Positions 1 through 9,420 of a stretch of DNA of 64,000 nucleotides are shown in pieces (position 1 is the stretch's first letter; every line of letters begins with the position of its first letter). This stretch comes from Luidia sarsii (lineage: Eukaryota; Echinodermata; Asteroidea; Paxillosida; Luidiidae), in NCBI GenBank assembly GCA_949987565.1, contig OX465115.1:1586043-1650042 (forward strand), given 5' to 3'. A program made the translations under genes and the position numbers. The notes under the pieces are model-generated. The model made no database searches. It was not told the origin of the DNA and saw only the letters and a list, made by a program, of their open reading frames with translations.

Positions 1-33
1 ATTACGATGCATCGTAAGGCTTTGTGAAATGCA
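1..33. mobile_element. End of a foldback element (TTACGATGCATCGTAA family)
   Basis: The window opens inside a short repeat. Its sequence, including the palindrome TTACGATGCATCGTAA followed by GGCTTTGTGAAAT, reappears in reverse complement at about 21,282. A diverged relative lies at about 58,200. Only one end is visible here. Confidence 0.5.
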
Positions 34-460
34 GCTGTACATGTGTAAAATGGAGGGAGAGGAAAGAGGGGGGTTTTATCATTTCTGTTCTCGTAATGTG
101 ACCCATAACATCCCATCAATAACTGTCAGTTGGTGAGGTTAGTCACCAGGTCAGTACGTCCATGTTCAGTGAGTGCATGGACAGGGCCGGGCGGCCCACG
201 TCACATTACAGTCACTGATGACGTGCTATTTAGTTTTAATGTAGACGAGGAAGCACAGGGGTCATGCAGGAAGATTTCCCGTCAGCTCTGACAGGATCAG
301 CGGCCCACACTTTCATGCACACTTATTTCCCTGACTTTTTTTTTTCTTCTGACTATCGTCTGCCTGGCGATAACATAGCAGTTGGGCTTGGGCTAGCGAC
401 CTTCAGCCACTTCCCTTAGAGCCTCATAGCTACTTGTCAGTGCCCATGACCACGATGCTA

Positions 461-767
461 AAAGGCCCTATACAACATTGGTAAAGTTCAACAGATTGCC
501 ACAGTCTGAGTTTTAAACCACGAAACATTCCATAGAAGAAATCCTGCGAAGGTTTTAATGAGCTGAAAAATGGTAATCTGAGAAAGTAGAAGAAGGCAAA
601 AAACCGTCACGGTTTTCGCACCGTTCAGTCGATGTTTGAGTGAAGATATCTCGTAAAGTACAGCATCCCAGACCGTAAGATTTCAACATGAGGATTCGAT
701 CATACCCATCTACAAACTGTGTAAATTAGAAGGAAATCTGTGGAAATCAATGTTGTATTTGGCCTTT
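461..767. mobile_element. MITE with GGCCCTATACAACATTGG terminal inverted repeats
   Basis: This ~307-bp element starts AAAGGCCCTATACAACATTGG-like and ends with the inverted form (CAATGTTGTATTTGGCCTTT). Internal sequence is shared with copies at 9,208-9,420 and 25,624-25,976. No coding sequence is present, so it is non-autonomous. The TTAA flank seen at the other copies is not intact here. Confidence 0.75.
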
Positions 768-1520
768 CAAACCTCGCTAAACAATCGGGAATAAGAAATA
801 AATCAGTAAAGGTATACTATGTATTCATTCGTTTTCATTTCATGTCATTCTGTTTTAATACACTCTTCTCGTGATCAATGGCCAGATTACAGTTGTAATT
901 ATTACGCACGAAGCAGGGACACCTTTAGATACGATTAGAAGGTTTGCACGGTGGAAACACGAAGTAGCACATTTGTAAGTCCTCTCTGTTTCGAGATGGA
1001 GTGTGGCTCTGAAAAGAGCCGATAACTCAAGGTTTCGGGAAGTCTCCACTCTGCCCGTTGTCAAAAGAACCGAGAACACTCTTCTTTGGTCAAAACAATT
1101 GACAACCGTATTATTTTCAGGGATGCGTAAAGCGTTTGACAGGCATTCTGCAATTGGATACTTGTCGTGAAATACAAGCCGTGCGTTGGGCGGCAACGTG
1201 ATTTTTTGATAGGCAAGACTTCCTATGCTTTCGGTGATTATACGGCAATATGAAATTTGAACCAGAATGCCAGCCAGAGTTTCATTTCATTCTACACTAG
1301 GCACCCGCATTATTATAGATATAATAATTATGATAGTTGCGTCGAGGGGAATGTCATTCAATGAGGGTTTGCTCCACTCGAGGTAACAAGCATTCCATGC
1401 TCAGTGCTTTTCCCGATTGCCAGCGAATCCTCAATGAATAACATTATCCTCCACGCACACATCATATCTAGGATGTAATAATGCTGTACCTGCCCCTAAT
1501 CATATTCGAATCCGCCACAC

Positions 1521-1665
1521 GACCTCGACCAGCTCGGTGGTCCAGTGGTTTAGACGTCTGCACTAAAAGGCAGGAGTAGCAGATTCGAATCTCGCCCTAT
1601 CTCTCTGGTTCTTTTTAGCAGGCAATCGTTCAACAAACTGAGCACAGTACCTATAACATCGAGTA
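1521..1665 (+). mobile_element. tRNA-derived SINE, family A, copy 1
   Basis: A tRNA-like head has box A (TGGTCCAGTGG) and box B (GATTCGAATCTC). It is followed by a shared non-tRNA body (TTAGCAGGCAATC ... CTGAGCACAGT) that also occurs at 48,731 and 49,781. The acceptor ends do not pair in this copy, so it is not a working tRNA. The head resembles tRNA-Glu/Asp. Confidence 0.7.
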
Positions 1666-2291
1666 GGGAATACAAGTTGAACGCAACAAGCTCCATGTGA
1701 TAGCAACCTTGATTTGAAAGAGACAGAACGTCAATGCTTAACGGGTTTTCCGTGCTGGAGCAGCTCAACGAAAATGGGTCCATGATTTTGTTTTATATTC
1801 AGGAAAGATTCTTGTGCATATAAGCAGAGTTCTGTGCTCAATCAGCTCCTTGAAGCTACATGGCCCCAGATGAACCTATAAGGTGGTGCTTTCCATGATC
1901 CACCGTTGTCAGTAGAGCTCGTTTCCATGTAATACACAAGTTAGATGATGCCAAGCACTCTAATTAGAATTTAAAGAATGGATGTTAATTTAGTAAAACT
2001 GATGTGCATTAACACTGATGTCATACCAATGTGGTACACGGACCAAGTGGGATATGCAACTTTCTCAATATCGACAGCCCTACCACTTAGCTGGGAATGA
2101 AAGCAAATATGCTAATTGGGTGCATGCGCTATACTAACGACCGCTAATGATAATTACTCTCATCTGTGGATGGCGTGGGGGGGGGGGGTGACAAGCTGTG
2201 GTCGCTAAGCCTGATCGGTCCTAGGGGATATGGTCGATTTAATGGAGACCGAGATTCACGGAGTGGCGATCGGTTTATGAGTACACTGTGC

Positions 2292-2540
2292 ATATGTGAC
2301 CGGCACAGCATAACGAGGAATAACCCCCACTTTTGAGATTTTAAGATTTTCTAATGATGTGAAAGAGTATACCATTAGCTTTCAAATTATATCAAAATAA
2401 AATATCCTCTAATATCTAAAATTTCCGCAAATACAATTTTTTTTTTTGTAATCGAATTGTGAATATACTTTAACTTCAGGCGTTGTTTACTCAAGTGTTT
2501 TGGTGGGATATTCCTCATGTCGTTGTGGCGGGTCACATAT
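2292..2540. mobile_element. MITE with GTGACCCGGCACAACGACATG ends
   Basis: The ~249-bp element has inverted ends (ATATGTGACC ... GGTCACATAT). Its body is shared in opposite orientation with the copy at 60,836-61,073, including AGTGGGGGTTATTCCTC and an AT-rich centre. It has no coding capacity. Confidence 0.75.
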
Positions 2541-2758
2541 ATATACCCTTTGAAGACACAATTATAAAAGTGTCCATTACCATTAAGCAAGAAATGGGTA
2601 ATGTCTTCGAAGGGACATCGTAACGATTTCCTGTTCCTTGTATTATGTTATGAAACCGGCGGGCGGGGCCGGGGCGAGTGCACTACGTTTGGGAACGTCC
2701 ACCTAAAGGTACCGTTACAGTTTTGTGATGCTGCACTGATGCCAAAAATAAAAATGAA

Positions 2759-2831
2759 CGCCCGATGTGGGGCTCGAACCCACGACCCTGGGATTAAGAG
2801 TCCCATGCTCTACCGACTGAGCTAACCGGGC
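2759..2831 (-). tRNA. tRNA-Lys(CTT) copy 1
   Basis: This 73-nt gene reads GCCCGGTTAGCTCAG at its 5' end. It has anticodon loop CTCTTAA (anticodon CTT), T loop TTCGAGC and discriminator G. All four stems pair, with 3' acceptor strand ATCGGGC. It has intact A and B boxes and a T-run downstream on the minus strand, the usual Pol III terminator. It is the first member of the minus-strand array and it reads lysine AAG codons. Confidence 0.97.
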
Positions 2832-2912
2832 TGTTGTTACATTCAGTAGTGTACTAGCAAAAAATATGATTCTTATTTCATGTGAACTTTTCCAAGTCAA
2901 GAAAAAAATGAA

Positions 2913-2985
2913 CGCCCAATGTGGGGCTCGAACCCACGACCCTGGGATTAAGAGTCCCATGCTCTACCGACTGAGCTAACCGGGC
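2913..2985 (-). tRNA. tRNA-Lys(CTT) copy 2
   Basis: Intact cloverleaf. The 3' acceptor strand is ATTGGGC (two G-U pairs), the commoner array variant. It lies 154 bp from copy 1, with near-identical spacer and terminator T-run. Confidence 0.96.
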
Positions 2986-3066
2986 TGTTGTTACATCCAG
3001 TAGTGTACTAGCAAAAAATATGATTCTTATTTCATGTGAACTTTTCCAAGTCAAGAAAAAAATGAA

Positions 3067-3139
3067 CGCCCAATGTGGGGCTCGAACCCACGACCCTGGG
3101 ATTAAGAGTCCCATGCTCTACCGACTGAGCTAACCGGGC
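3067..3139 (-). tRNA. tRNA-Lys(CTT) copy 3
   Basis: Intact cloverleaf, ATTGGGC acceptor variant. Next 154-bp unit of the tandem array. Confidence 0.96.
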
Positions 3140-3220
3140 TGTTGTTACATTCAGTAGTGTACTAGCAAAAAATATGAATCTTATTTCATGTGAACTTTTC
3201 CAAGTCAAGAAAAAAATGAA

Positions 3221-3293
3221 CGCCCAATGTGGGGCTCGAACCCACGACCCTGGGATTAAGAGTCCCATGCTCTACCGACTGAGCTAACCGGGC
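3221..3293 (-). tRNA. tRNA-Lys(CTT) copy 4
   Basis: Intact cloverleaf, identical to copy 3, one 154-bp unit further on. Confidence 0.96.
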
Positions 3294-3374
3294 TGTTGTT
3301 ACATTCAGTAGTGTACTAGCAAAAAATATGAATCTTATTTCATGTGAACTTTTCCAAGTCAAGAAAAAAATGAA

Positions 3375-3447
3375 CGCCCAATGTGGGGCTCGAACCCACG
3401 ACCCTGGGATTAAGAGTCCCATGCTCTACCGACTGAGTTAACCGGGC
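3375..3447 (-). tRNA. tRNA-Lys(CTT) copy 5, D-stem variant
   Basis: Same gene body as copy 3, but the D stem begins ACTC instead of GCTC (G10 to A). This breaks the 10-25 pair and alters box A. It may be less active. Confidence 0.88.
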
Positions 3448-3528
3448 TGTTGTTACATTCAGTAGTGTACTAGCAAAAAATATGAATCTTATTTCATGTG
3501 AACTTTTCCAAGTCAAGAAAAAAATGAA

Positions 3529-3601
3529 CGCCCAATGTGGGGCTCGAACCCACGACCCTGGGATTAAGAGTCCCATGCTCTACCGACTGAGCTAACCGGG
3601 C
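3529..3601 (-). tRNA. tRNA-Lys(CTT) copy 6
   Basis: Intact cloverleaf, ATTGGGC acceptor variant; last of the exact 154-bp units. The spacer diverges after it. Confidence 0.96.
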
Positions 3602-3679
3602 TGTTGTTACATTCAGTAGTGTACAACCAAATATGTGATTATATTTCATGTTAACCTTTCAAAGTCAAGAAAAAAATAA

Positions 3680-3752
3680 CGCCCAATGTGGGGCTCGAAC
3701 CCACGACCCTGGGATTAAGAGTCCCATGCTCTACCGACTGAGCTAACCGGGC
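3680..3752 (-). tRNA. tRNA-Lys(CTT) copy 7
   Basis: Intact cloverleaf. The spacer on either side is of a diverged type, with GTGATTTTGTTTTCATG repeats. Confidence 0.96.
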
Positions 3753-3890
3753 TGTTGTTATATTCTGTAGTGTTGAAATCAAATAATTATGTGATTTTGT
3801 TTTCATGTGATTTTGTTTTCATGTTGAAACCAAATAATTATGTGATTTTGTTTTCATGTGAACCTTTCAAAGTCAAGAAAACAAAATGAA

Positions 3891-3963
3891 CGCCCAATGT
3901 GGGGCTCGAACCCACGACCCTGGGATTAAGAGTCCCATGCTCTACCGACTGAGCTAACCAGGC
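3891..3963 (-). tRNA. tRNA-Lys(CTT) copy 8
   Basis: Acceptor position 4 is T (GCCTGGT), which still pairs as G-U with the ATTGGGC strand. Otherwise intact. Confidence 0.93.
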
Positions 3964-4047
3964 TGTTGGTATACTCAGTAGTGTTGAAACCAAATAATTA
4001 TGAGATTTCTTTCCATGTGAATCTTTCAAAGTCAAGAAAAAAAAGAA

Positions 4048-4120
4048 CGCCCGATGTGGGGCTCGAACCCACGACCCTGGGATTAAGAGTCCCATGCTCT
4101 ACCGACTGAGCTAACCGGGC
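4048..4120 (-). tRNA. tRNA-Lys(CTT) copy 9
   Basis: Intact cloverleaf, ATCGGGC acceptor variant. Partner of copy 16 in the segmental duplication. Confidence 0.96.
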
Positions 4121-4212
4121 TGTTGTTATTATATTCAGTAGTGTACAAACCTTTTTTTGAAACTTTCAAAGTCAAGAAAAAATCAAGCCCAATTCATACC
4201 CCAAAAGATTGA

Positions 4213-4296
4213 TACCAAGGGTGGGGTTCGAACCCACGCGGACATGACGTCCATTGGATCTTAAGTCCAACGCCTTAACCACTCGGCCACCTTGGT
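4213..4296 (-). tRNA. tRNA-Leu(TAA) copy 1
   Basis: This 84-nt type II tRNA starts ACCAAGGTGGCCGAGTGG. It has anticodon loop CTTAAGA (anticodon TAA), a long variable arm (GACGTCATGTC region), T loop TTCGAAC and discriminator A. All stems pair. It lies inside the Lys array and inside the duplicated block. Confidence 0.97.
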
Positions 4297-4792
4297 CACG
4301 ATGTAAACATTGGCCACTAAACATAACCAAATATTGTCCGCCAATTTCCACTTTTCAACCGGTCCCGCCTCGAATCAGCCATTCGCTCAAATCAAACAAT
4401 ACACGGAGCGAATTTATCGACCTCGAGCAAAATAATGGCCGGGGATAAAGGTCTGCACGGTTACATTAGATCACATACAATGCCATACTCTCACCCAGAT
4501 ATACGACGTGCAGTAGAGCCCCATCGTTCCCTTGTGCGTTTTCCCCCAACTGTAAAAAAATTAAAGGTTAACCCGATTAGAGTTCCACTATATCGATCAG
4601 TCAAAGGCGTTGTAGAGCACTGTTGACCAACTGATGGAAATTTAACGAAAACGCAAAAATAATAATTTGGTTAGGCATATAGGGATCCACACAAATCATA
4701 CGCTCAGAGATCACTTTTAGCCGAAGCACACGACTGGTGAAGTAACGAGTGTTTGGATCTTGTCTGACTTTTGTCTGCTGCGAATTTCGTTT

Positions 4793-4990
4793 AAAGGAGA
4801 ATGCAACTCCAAAATAGTTTGCTTGTCTGATTGGGTGTTATAAGCAACCTACTATTACCTATGAGCCACTCACGTACGATTTTTCATAAAGACAGACCAA
4901 TCATGGCATTTGGGATAACGTACCCATATAATTAATATAGGGTATTGTGTCTGGTTAGTTCTTGGCTCTGTCCCAAAGTCTATGGCCGAG
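4793..4990. mobile_element. Truncated copy of the THAP-bearing foldback element
   Basis: The sequence from TTTAAAGGAGAATGCAACTCC through the TGATTGGGTGTTA and ACCTATGAGCCACTCACG blocks matches the left end of the element at 29,618-30,087. The right inverted repeat is missing, so this copy is truncated. It is duplicated at 6,913 as part of the segmental duplication. Confidence 0.65.
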
Positions 4991-5164
4991 GAGGCTGAAA
5001 GGTTGAAGTCCAATCTTGTATTTAATCTTGAAAACACCTACAACCAAAGGAACAAACTAACAGACAAGCCTCTAATTATAGATATGGACAACCAAGTAAC
5101 TCCTTGCTAAATGATACAATAATGAAAAATACGTCAACTTGTCAATCGACCAGTTAAAAATGTA

Positions 5165-5237
5165 CGCCCGATGTGGGGCTCGAACCCACGACCCTGGGAT
5201 TAAGAGTCCCATGCTCTACCGACTGAGCTAACCGGGC
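5165..5237 (-). tRNA. tRNA-Lys(CTT) copy 10
   Basis: Intact cloverleaf, ATCGGGC variant. Unlike the other copies it lacks a strong flanking T-run spacer on its downstream side (TTTTTAAC). Confidence 0.95.
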
Positions 5238-5318
5238 TGTTGTTACATTCGGTAGTGTACTAGCCAAAAATATGAATCTTATTTCATGTGAACTTTTCCA
5301 AGACAAGAAAAAAAAGAA

Positions 5319-5391
5319 CGCCCAATGTGGGGCTCGAACCCACGACCCTGGGATTAAGAGTCCCATGCTCTACCGACTGAGCTAACCGGGC
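5319..5391 (-). tRNA. tRNA-Lys(CTT) copy 11
   Basis: Intact cloverleaf, ATTGGGC variant, 154-bp spacing from copy 10. Confidence 0.96.
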
Positions 5392-5472
5392 TGTTGTTAC
5401 ATTCAGTAGTGTACTAGCCAAAAATATGATTCTTATTTCATGTGAAGTTTTCCATGTCAAGAAAAAAATGAA

Positions 5473-5545
5473 CGCCCAATGTGGGGCTCGAACCCACGAC
5501 CCTGGGATTAAGAGTCCCATGCTCTACCGACTGAGCTAACCGGGC
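5473..5545 (-). tRNA. tRNA-Lys(CTT) copy 12
   Basis: Intact cloverleaf, ATTGGGC variant, 154-bp spacing. Confidence 0.96.
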
Positions 5546-5627
5546 TGTTGTTACATTCAGTAGTGTACTAGCCAAAAATATGAATCTTATTTCATGTGAA
5601 CTTTTCCAAGTCAAGAAAAAAAATGAA

Positions 5628-5700
5628 CGCCCAATGTGGGGCTCGAACCCACGACCCTGGGATTAAGAGTCCCATGCTCTACCGACTGAGCTAACCGGGC
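5628..5700 (-). tRNA. tRNA-Lys(CTT) copy 13
   Basis: Intact cloverleaf, ATTGGGC variant, 155-bp spacing. Confidence 0.96.
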
Positions 5701-5781
5701 TGTTGTTACATTCAGTAGTGTACTTCCCAAAGATATGAATCTTATTTCATGTGAACTTTTCCAAGACAAGAAAAAAAAGAA

Positions 5782-5854
5782 CGCCCAATGTGGGGCTCGA
5801 ACCCACGACCCTGGGATTAAGAGTCCCATGCTCTACCGACTGAGCTAACCGGGC
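5782..5854 (-). tRNA. tRNA-Lys(CTT) copy 14
   Basis: Intact cloverleaf, ATTGGGC variant, with an 8-T terminator. Last unit before the second copy of the duplication. Confidence 0.96.
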
Positions 5855-6008
5855 TGTTGGCATATTCTGTAGTGTTGAAATCAAATAATTATGTGATTTT
5901 GTTTTCATGTGATTTTGTTATCATGTGATTTTGTTTTCATGTTGAAACCAAATAATTATGTGATTTTGTTTTCATGTGAACCTTTCAAAGTCAAGAAAAC
6001 AAAATGAA

Positions 6009-6081
6009 CGCCCGATGTGGGGCTCGAACCCACGACCCTGGGAATAAGAGTCCCATGCTCTACCGACTGAGCTAACCAGGC
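6009..6081 (-). tRNA. tRNA-Lys(CTT) copy 15, anticodon-loop variant
   Basis: Counterpart of copy 8. It shares the position-4 T, and loop position 38 is T (CTCTTAT) while anticodon CTT is kept. The fold is preserved. Confidence 0.88.
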
Positions 6082-6167
6082 TGTTGGTATACTCAGTAGT
6101 GTTGAAACCAAATAATTATGAGATTTCTTTCCATGTGAATCTTTCAAAGTCAAGAAGAAAAAAAGAA

Positions 6168-6240
6168 CGCCCGATGTGGGGCTCGAACCCACGACCCTGG
6201 GATTAAGAGTCCCATGCTCTACCGACTGAGCTAACCGGGC
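6168..6240 (-). tRNA. tRNA-Lys(CTT) copy 16
   Basis: Intact cloverleaf, ATCGGGC variant. Duplicate of copy 9, exactly 2,120 bp away. Confidence 0.96.
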
Positions 6241-6332
6241 TGTTGTTATTATATTCAGTAGTGTACAAACCTTTTTTTGAAACTTTCAAAGTCAAGAAAA
6301 AATCAAGCCCAATTCATACCCCAAAAGATTGA

Positions 6333-6416
6333 TACCAAGGGTGGGGTTCGAACCCACGCGGACATGACGTCCATTGGATCTTAAGTCCAACGCCTTAACC
6401 ACTCGGCCACCTTGGT
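6333..6416 (-). tRNA. tRNA-Leu(TAA) copy 2
   Basis: Identical over its 84 nt to copy 1; duplicated with the 2.1-kb block. Confidence 0.97.
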
Positions 6417-6912
6417 CACGATGTAAACATTGGCCACTAAACATAACCAAATATTGTCCGCCAATTTCCACTTTTCAACCGGTCCCGCCTCGAATCAGCC
6501 ATTCGCTCAAATCAAACAATACACGGAGCGAATTTATCGACCTCGAGCAAAATAATGGCTGGGGATAAAGGTCTGCACGGTTACATTAGATCACATACAA
6601 TGTCATACTCTCACCCAGATATACGGCGTGCAGTAGAGCCCCATCGTTCCCTTGTGCGTTTTCCCCCAACTGGACAAAAATTAAAGGTTAACCCGATTAG
6701 AGTTCCACTATATCGATCAGTCAAAGGCGTTGTAGAGCACTGTTGACCAACTGATGGAAATTTAACGAAAACTCAAAAATAATAATTTGGTTAGGCATAT
6801 AGGGATCCACACAAATCATACGCCCAGAGATCACTGTTAGCCGAAGCACACGACTGGTGAAGTAAATAGTGTTTGGATCTTGTCTGACTTTTGTCTGCTG
6901 CGAATTTCGTTT

Positions 6913-7110
6913 AAAGGGGAATGCAACCCCAAAATAGTTTGCTTGTCTGATTGGGTGTTAAAAGCAACCTATTATTACCTATGAGCCACTCGCGTACGAT
7001 TTTCATAAAGAGAGACAAATCATGGCATTTGGGATAACGTACCCATATAATTAATATATGGTATTGTGTCTGGTTAGTTCTTGGCTTTGTCCCAAAGTCT
7101 ATGGCGGAGG
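6913..7110. mobile_element. Truncated THAP-element copy in the duplicated block
   Basis: Duplicate of the fragment at 4,793. It keeps the left end (AAAGGGGAATGCAACCCC) and lacks the right end. Confidence 0.65.
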
Positions 7111-7283
7111 AGGCTGGAAGGTTGAAGTCCAATCTTGTATCTAATCTTGAAAACACCTACAACCAAAGGAACAAACTAACAGACAAGCCTATAAATATAG
7201 ATATGGACAACCAAGTAACTCCTTGCTAAATGATACAATAATAAAAAAAATATCAACTTGTCAATCGACCAGTTAAAAATGTA

Positions 7284-7356
7284 CGCCCGATGTGGGGCTC
7301 GAACCCACGACCCTGGGTTTAAGAGTCCCATGCTCTACCGACTGAGCTAACCGGGC
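7284..7356 (-). tRNA. tRNA-Lys(CTT) copy 17, anticodon-stem variant
   Basis: Counterpart of copy 10. Position 39 is A, giving an A-A mismatch at the base of the anticodon loop. Anticodon CTT is kept. Confidence 0.82.
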
Positions 7357-7436
7357 TGTTGTTACATTCAGTAGTGTACTTCCCAAAGATATTAATCTTA
7401 TTTCATGTGAACTTTTCCAAGACAAGAAAAAAAAAA

Positions 7437-7509
7437 CGCCCAATGTGGGGCTCAAACCCACGACCCTGGGATGAAGAGTCCCATGCTCTACCGACTGAGC
7501 TAACCGGGC
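7437..7509 (-). tRNA. tRNA-Lys(CTT) copy 18, degenerate
   Basis: The T loop reads TTTGAGC (invariant C56 to T, hitting box B) and loop position 37 is C. Probably weakened or a pseudo-tRNA. Confidence 0.72.
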
Positions 7510-7590
7510 TGTTGTTACATTCATTAGTGTACTTCCCAAATATATTAATCTTATTTCATGTGAACGTTTCCAAGACAAGAAAAAAAAGAA

Positions 7591-7663
7591 CGCCCGATGT
7601 GGGGCTCGAACCCAAGACCCTGGGATTAAGAGTCCCATGCTCTACCGACTGAGCTAACCGGGC
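7591..7663 (-). tRNA. tRNA-Lys(CTT) copy 19
   Basis: ATCGGGC variant with one change at the start of the T stem (CTTGGG for CGTGGG). Otherwise intact. Confidence 0.88.
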
Positions 7664-7744
7664 TGTTGTTACATTCAGTAGTGTACTTCCCAAAGATATT
7701 AATCTTATTTCATGTGAACTTTTCCAAGACAAGAAAAAAAAGAA

Positions 7745-7817
7745 CGCCCAATGTGGGGCTCGAACCCACGACCCTGGGATTAAGAGTCCCATGCTCTACC
7801 GACTGAGCTAACCGGGC
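7745..7817 (-). tRNA. tRNA-Lys(CTT) copy 20
   Basis: Intact cloverleaf, ATTGGGC variant, 154-bp spacing. Confidence 0.96.
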
Positions 7818-7895
7818 TGTTGTTACATTCATTAGTGTACTTCCCAAAGATATTAATCTTATTTCATGTGAACTTTTCCAAGTCAAGAAAAAAAA

Positions 7896-7968
7896 CGCCC
7901 AATGTGGGGCTCGAACCCACGACCCTGGGATTAAGAGTCCCATGCTCTACCGACTGAGCTAACCGGGC
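7896..7968 (-). tRNA. tRNA-Lys(CTT) copy 21
   Basis: Intact cloverleaf, ATTGGGC variant. Confidence 0.96.
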
Positions 7969-8047
7969 TGTTGTTACATACAGTAGTGTACTAGCCAAAA
8001 ATATGAATCTTATTTCATGTGAACGTTTCCAAGTCAAGAAAAAAAAA

Positions 8048-8120
8048 CGCCCAATGTGGGGCTCGAACCCACGACCCTTGGATTAAGAGGCCCATGCTCT
8101 ACCGACTGAGCTAACCGGGC
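8048..8120 (-). tRNA. tRNA-Lys(CTT) copy 22, degenerate
   Basis: The anticodon stem is damaged (TGGGC over TCCAA, two mismatches), although the CTCTTAA loop remains. Last Lys copy of this array. Confidence 0.7.
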
Positions 8121-8188
8121 TATTGATACCTCCAAAAGTGTACAAATTTTCAACAGCATTTCCAAGACAAGAAAAAAAAAACCTTGAA

Positions 8189-8208
8189 CGCCCAATGTGT
8201 GGCTCGAA
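8189..8208 (-). pseudogene. tRNA-Lys 3' fragment
   Basis: Only the 3' acceptor strand and part of the T arm survive (CGCCCAATGTGTGGCTCGAA on the plus strand) before unrelated sequence. This marks the decayed edge of the array. Confidence 0.75.
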
Positions 8209-8290
8209 ATTAAGATAACAATTGTACTAAGTAGTACGCTTCTTGCTTATCCAATACGCCACAACGACGAAATGTGGCACAAAAAAATCC

Positions 8291-8374
8291 TACCAAGGGT
8301 GGGGTTCGAACCCACGCGGACTTGACGTCCATTGGATCTTAAGTCCAACGCCTTAACCACTCGGCCACCCTGGT
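8291..8374 (-). tRNA. tRNA-Leu(TAA) copy 3
   Basis: 84 nt with the same anticodon loop as copies 1-2. The acceptor strand is ACCAGGG, which pairs with CCCTTGGT through one G-U, and the variable arm has one change (GACGTCAAGTC). T-run downstream. Its flanks are unrelated to those of copies 1-2, so it predates the segmental duplication. Confidence 0.96.
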
Positions 8375-9203
8375 GCCATGTAAGGAGCGTTTGATTCATT
8401 ATATATAGGTGCTGGGGCTTTCGCACGACGCGTAATATTATGTCTAGACACGAACCCGTAGCGTACCCGCTGAACATTGAGGAGATGGGGATGCACGCGG
8501 TGCCATGCTCTTGCGATGACAAGCGCATTGTATTGGCCATCTGTCAGAATGCGCACAGCAGCCGTGCCTAGTGTATACAGCGCACAGTGGACGGTGAATA
8601 TCAACCATCATACGCCATTGATAAAGTAGACACCCGAAGGCCGACTCGTAATGAACTCATTATGTATTCATAATGCCTTCGTCATGAATTAATTACTCGG
8701 ACAATGGGCCAAGGAGGACGGGCAGTGGGCAGAGCGGATCAATTTCGTACTGGCGTTCGATGCTTCCACGACCACTCAATTAACCTTATGACACCCGAGA
8801 AGGTAAACTCGATTACCCCTCTTCCGATTTCCTTTATTATCGCTTCATTTGGGGGTGACAACTCACTTCAAATCCCTATTGGAAATTTGATTTCTCTCCA
8901 CAACCTGTTGGAGACCAAAGCTATACGGTTTCCAACGCTCACAATCTCGTGTTCCGTCACGGGAGAGCATGGGTTTGCAAGCGCCATAACGGTAAACAAT
9001 GCCATTTCCGGTATCAAGCTACTTGCAACGCAGGGGACCTTGAATGAGTGGCGAGGTGTATTATACTCGGCACCGCGGTGGTCGCCATGTTGAACTTGCC
9101 CACGGTCGAACCGTGCACACACTGTCCAGAATCGCAAGAGATTGAATTGAACCATCTCAAGTAACGTGTGTAATCCCCCGTAACGTATTTATATAGCAAA
9201 GAC
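8375..9203. other. Intergenic, nothing recognised
   Basis: Open frames here (for example 8,704-9,093 on plus) have no recognisable domain and no splice-site support. I see no RNA gene or clear repeat. Confidence 0.4.
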
Positions 9204-9420
9204 TTAAAGCCCCTACACAACATTGGTCGAGGTCAAAGAATAACATCCATACGTTGTCTGATCTGAGACGTAAACTATTTCTTTTACTCATTTCTCCCAA
9301 AATATTTTAGGCAGAAATATTTCAGTGAGAGGTTTCTACTATAACCATCTTCAAACTGTATAAGTTTCATGTAAATCTGTGAACATTTCTGTTTTTCGAT
9401 CTTACCAATGTTGTGTAGTG
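9204..9420. mobile_element. TTAA-flanked MITE, third copy, running into a satellite
   Basis: The left end reads TTAA then AGCCCCTACACAACATTGG. The right end reads CCAATGTTGTGTAG and continues without a break into TGTAGTGTAGTG. Internal blocks (TTTCAGTGAGAGGTTTCTAC, CCATCTTCAAACTGT) match the 461 and 25,624 copies. Confidence 0.7.

Larger units (their letters stand above)
34..2291. other. Non-coding region with two mobile elements
   Basis: I see no exon-like open frame here. The stretch holds a TTAA-type MITE (461-767), a copy related to the 45-kb foldback element around 970-1,090 (GAGATGGAGTGTGGCTCTGAA), and a tRNA-derived SINE (1,521-1,665). The rest looks like unique AT-rich sequence. Confidence 0.5.
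3770..5240. repeat. Segmental duplication, copy A (2.1-kb offset)
   Basis: This block carries two tRNA-Lys genes, one tRNA-Leu, about 870 bp of unique sequence and a third tRNA-Lys. It recurs almost unchanged at about 5,870-7,360, with an offset of 2,119-2,120 bp. Differences are scattered substitutions and a few short indels. The boundaries are approximate. Confidence 0.85.
5870..7360. repeat. Segmental duplication, copy B
   Basis: Second copy of the block at 3,770-5,240. It has an extra GATTTTGTTATCATGT-type unit near 5,905-5,930. Its first and last tRNA-Lys carry substitutions that copy A lacks. Confidence 0.85.

Noticed and set aside
2759..3601. CRISPR-like array (regular 154-bp repeat)
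   Set aside because: The repeated part is a tRNA gene plus a conserved spacer, in a eukaryotic genome; repeats are far longer than CRISPR repeats.
2715..8000. Many ~78-aa minus-strand frames beginning [14 protein letters not shown]
   Set aside because: They are readings through tRNA-Lys genes and their spacers; the protein repeats only because the tRNA repeats.
8704..9093. 129-aa open frame
   Set aside because: No recognisable domain, no exon boundaries, and a similar frame is open on the other strand.
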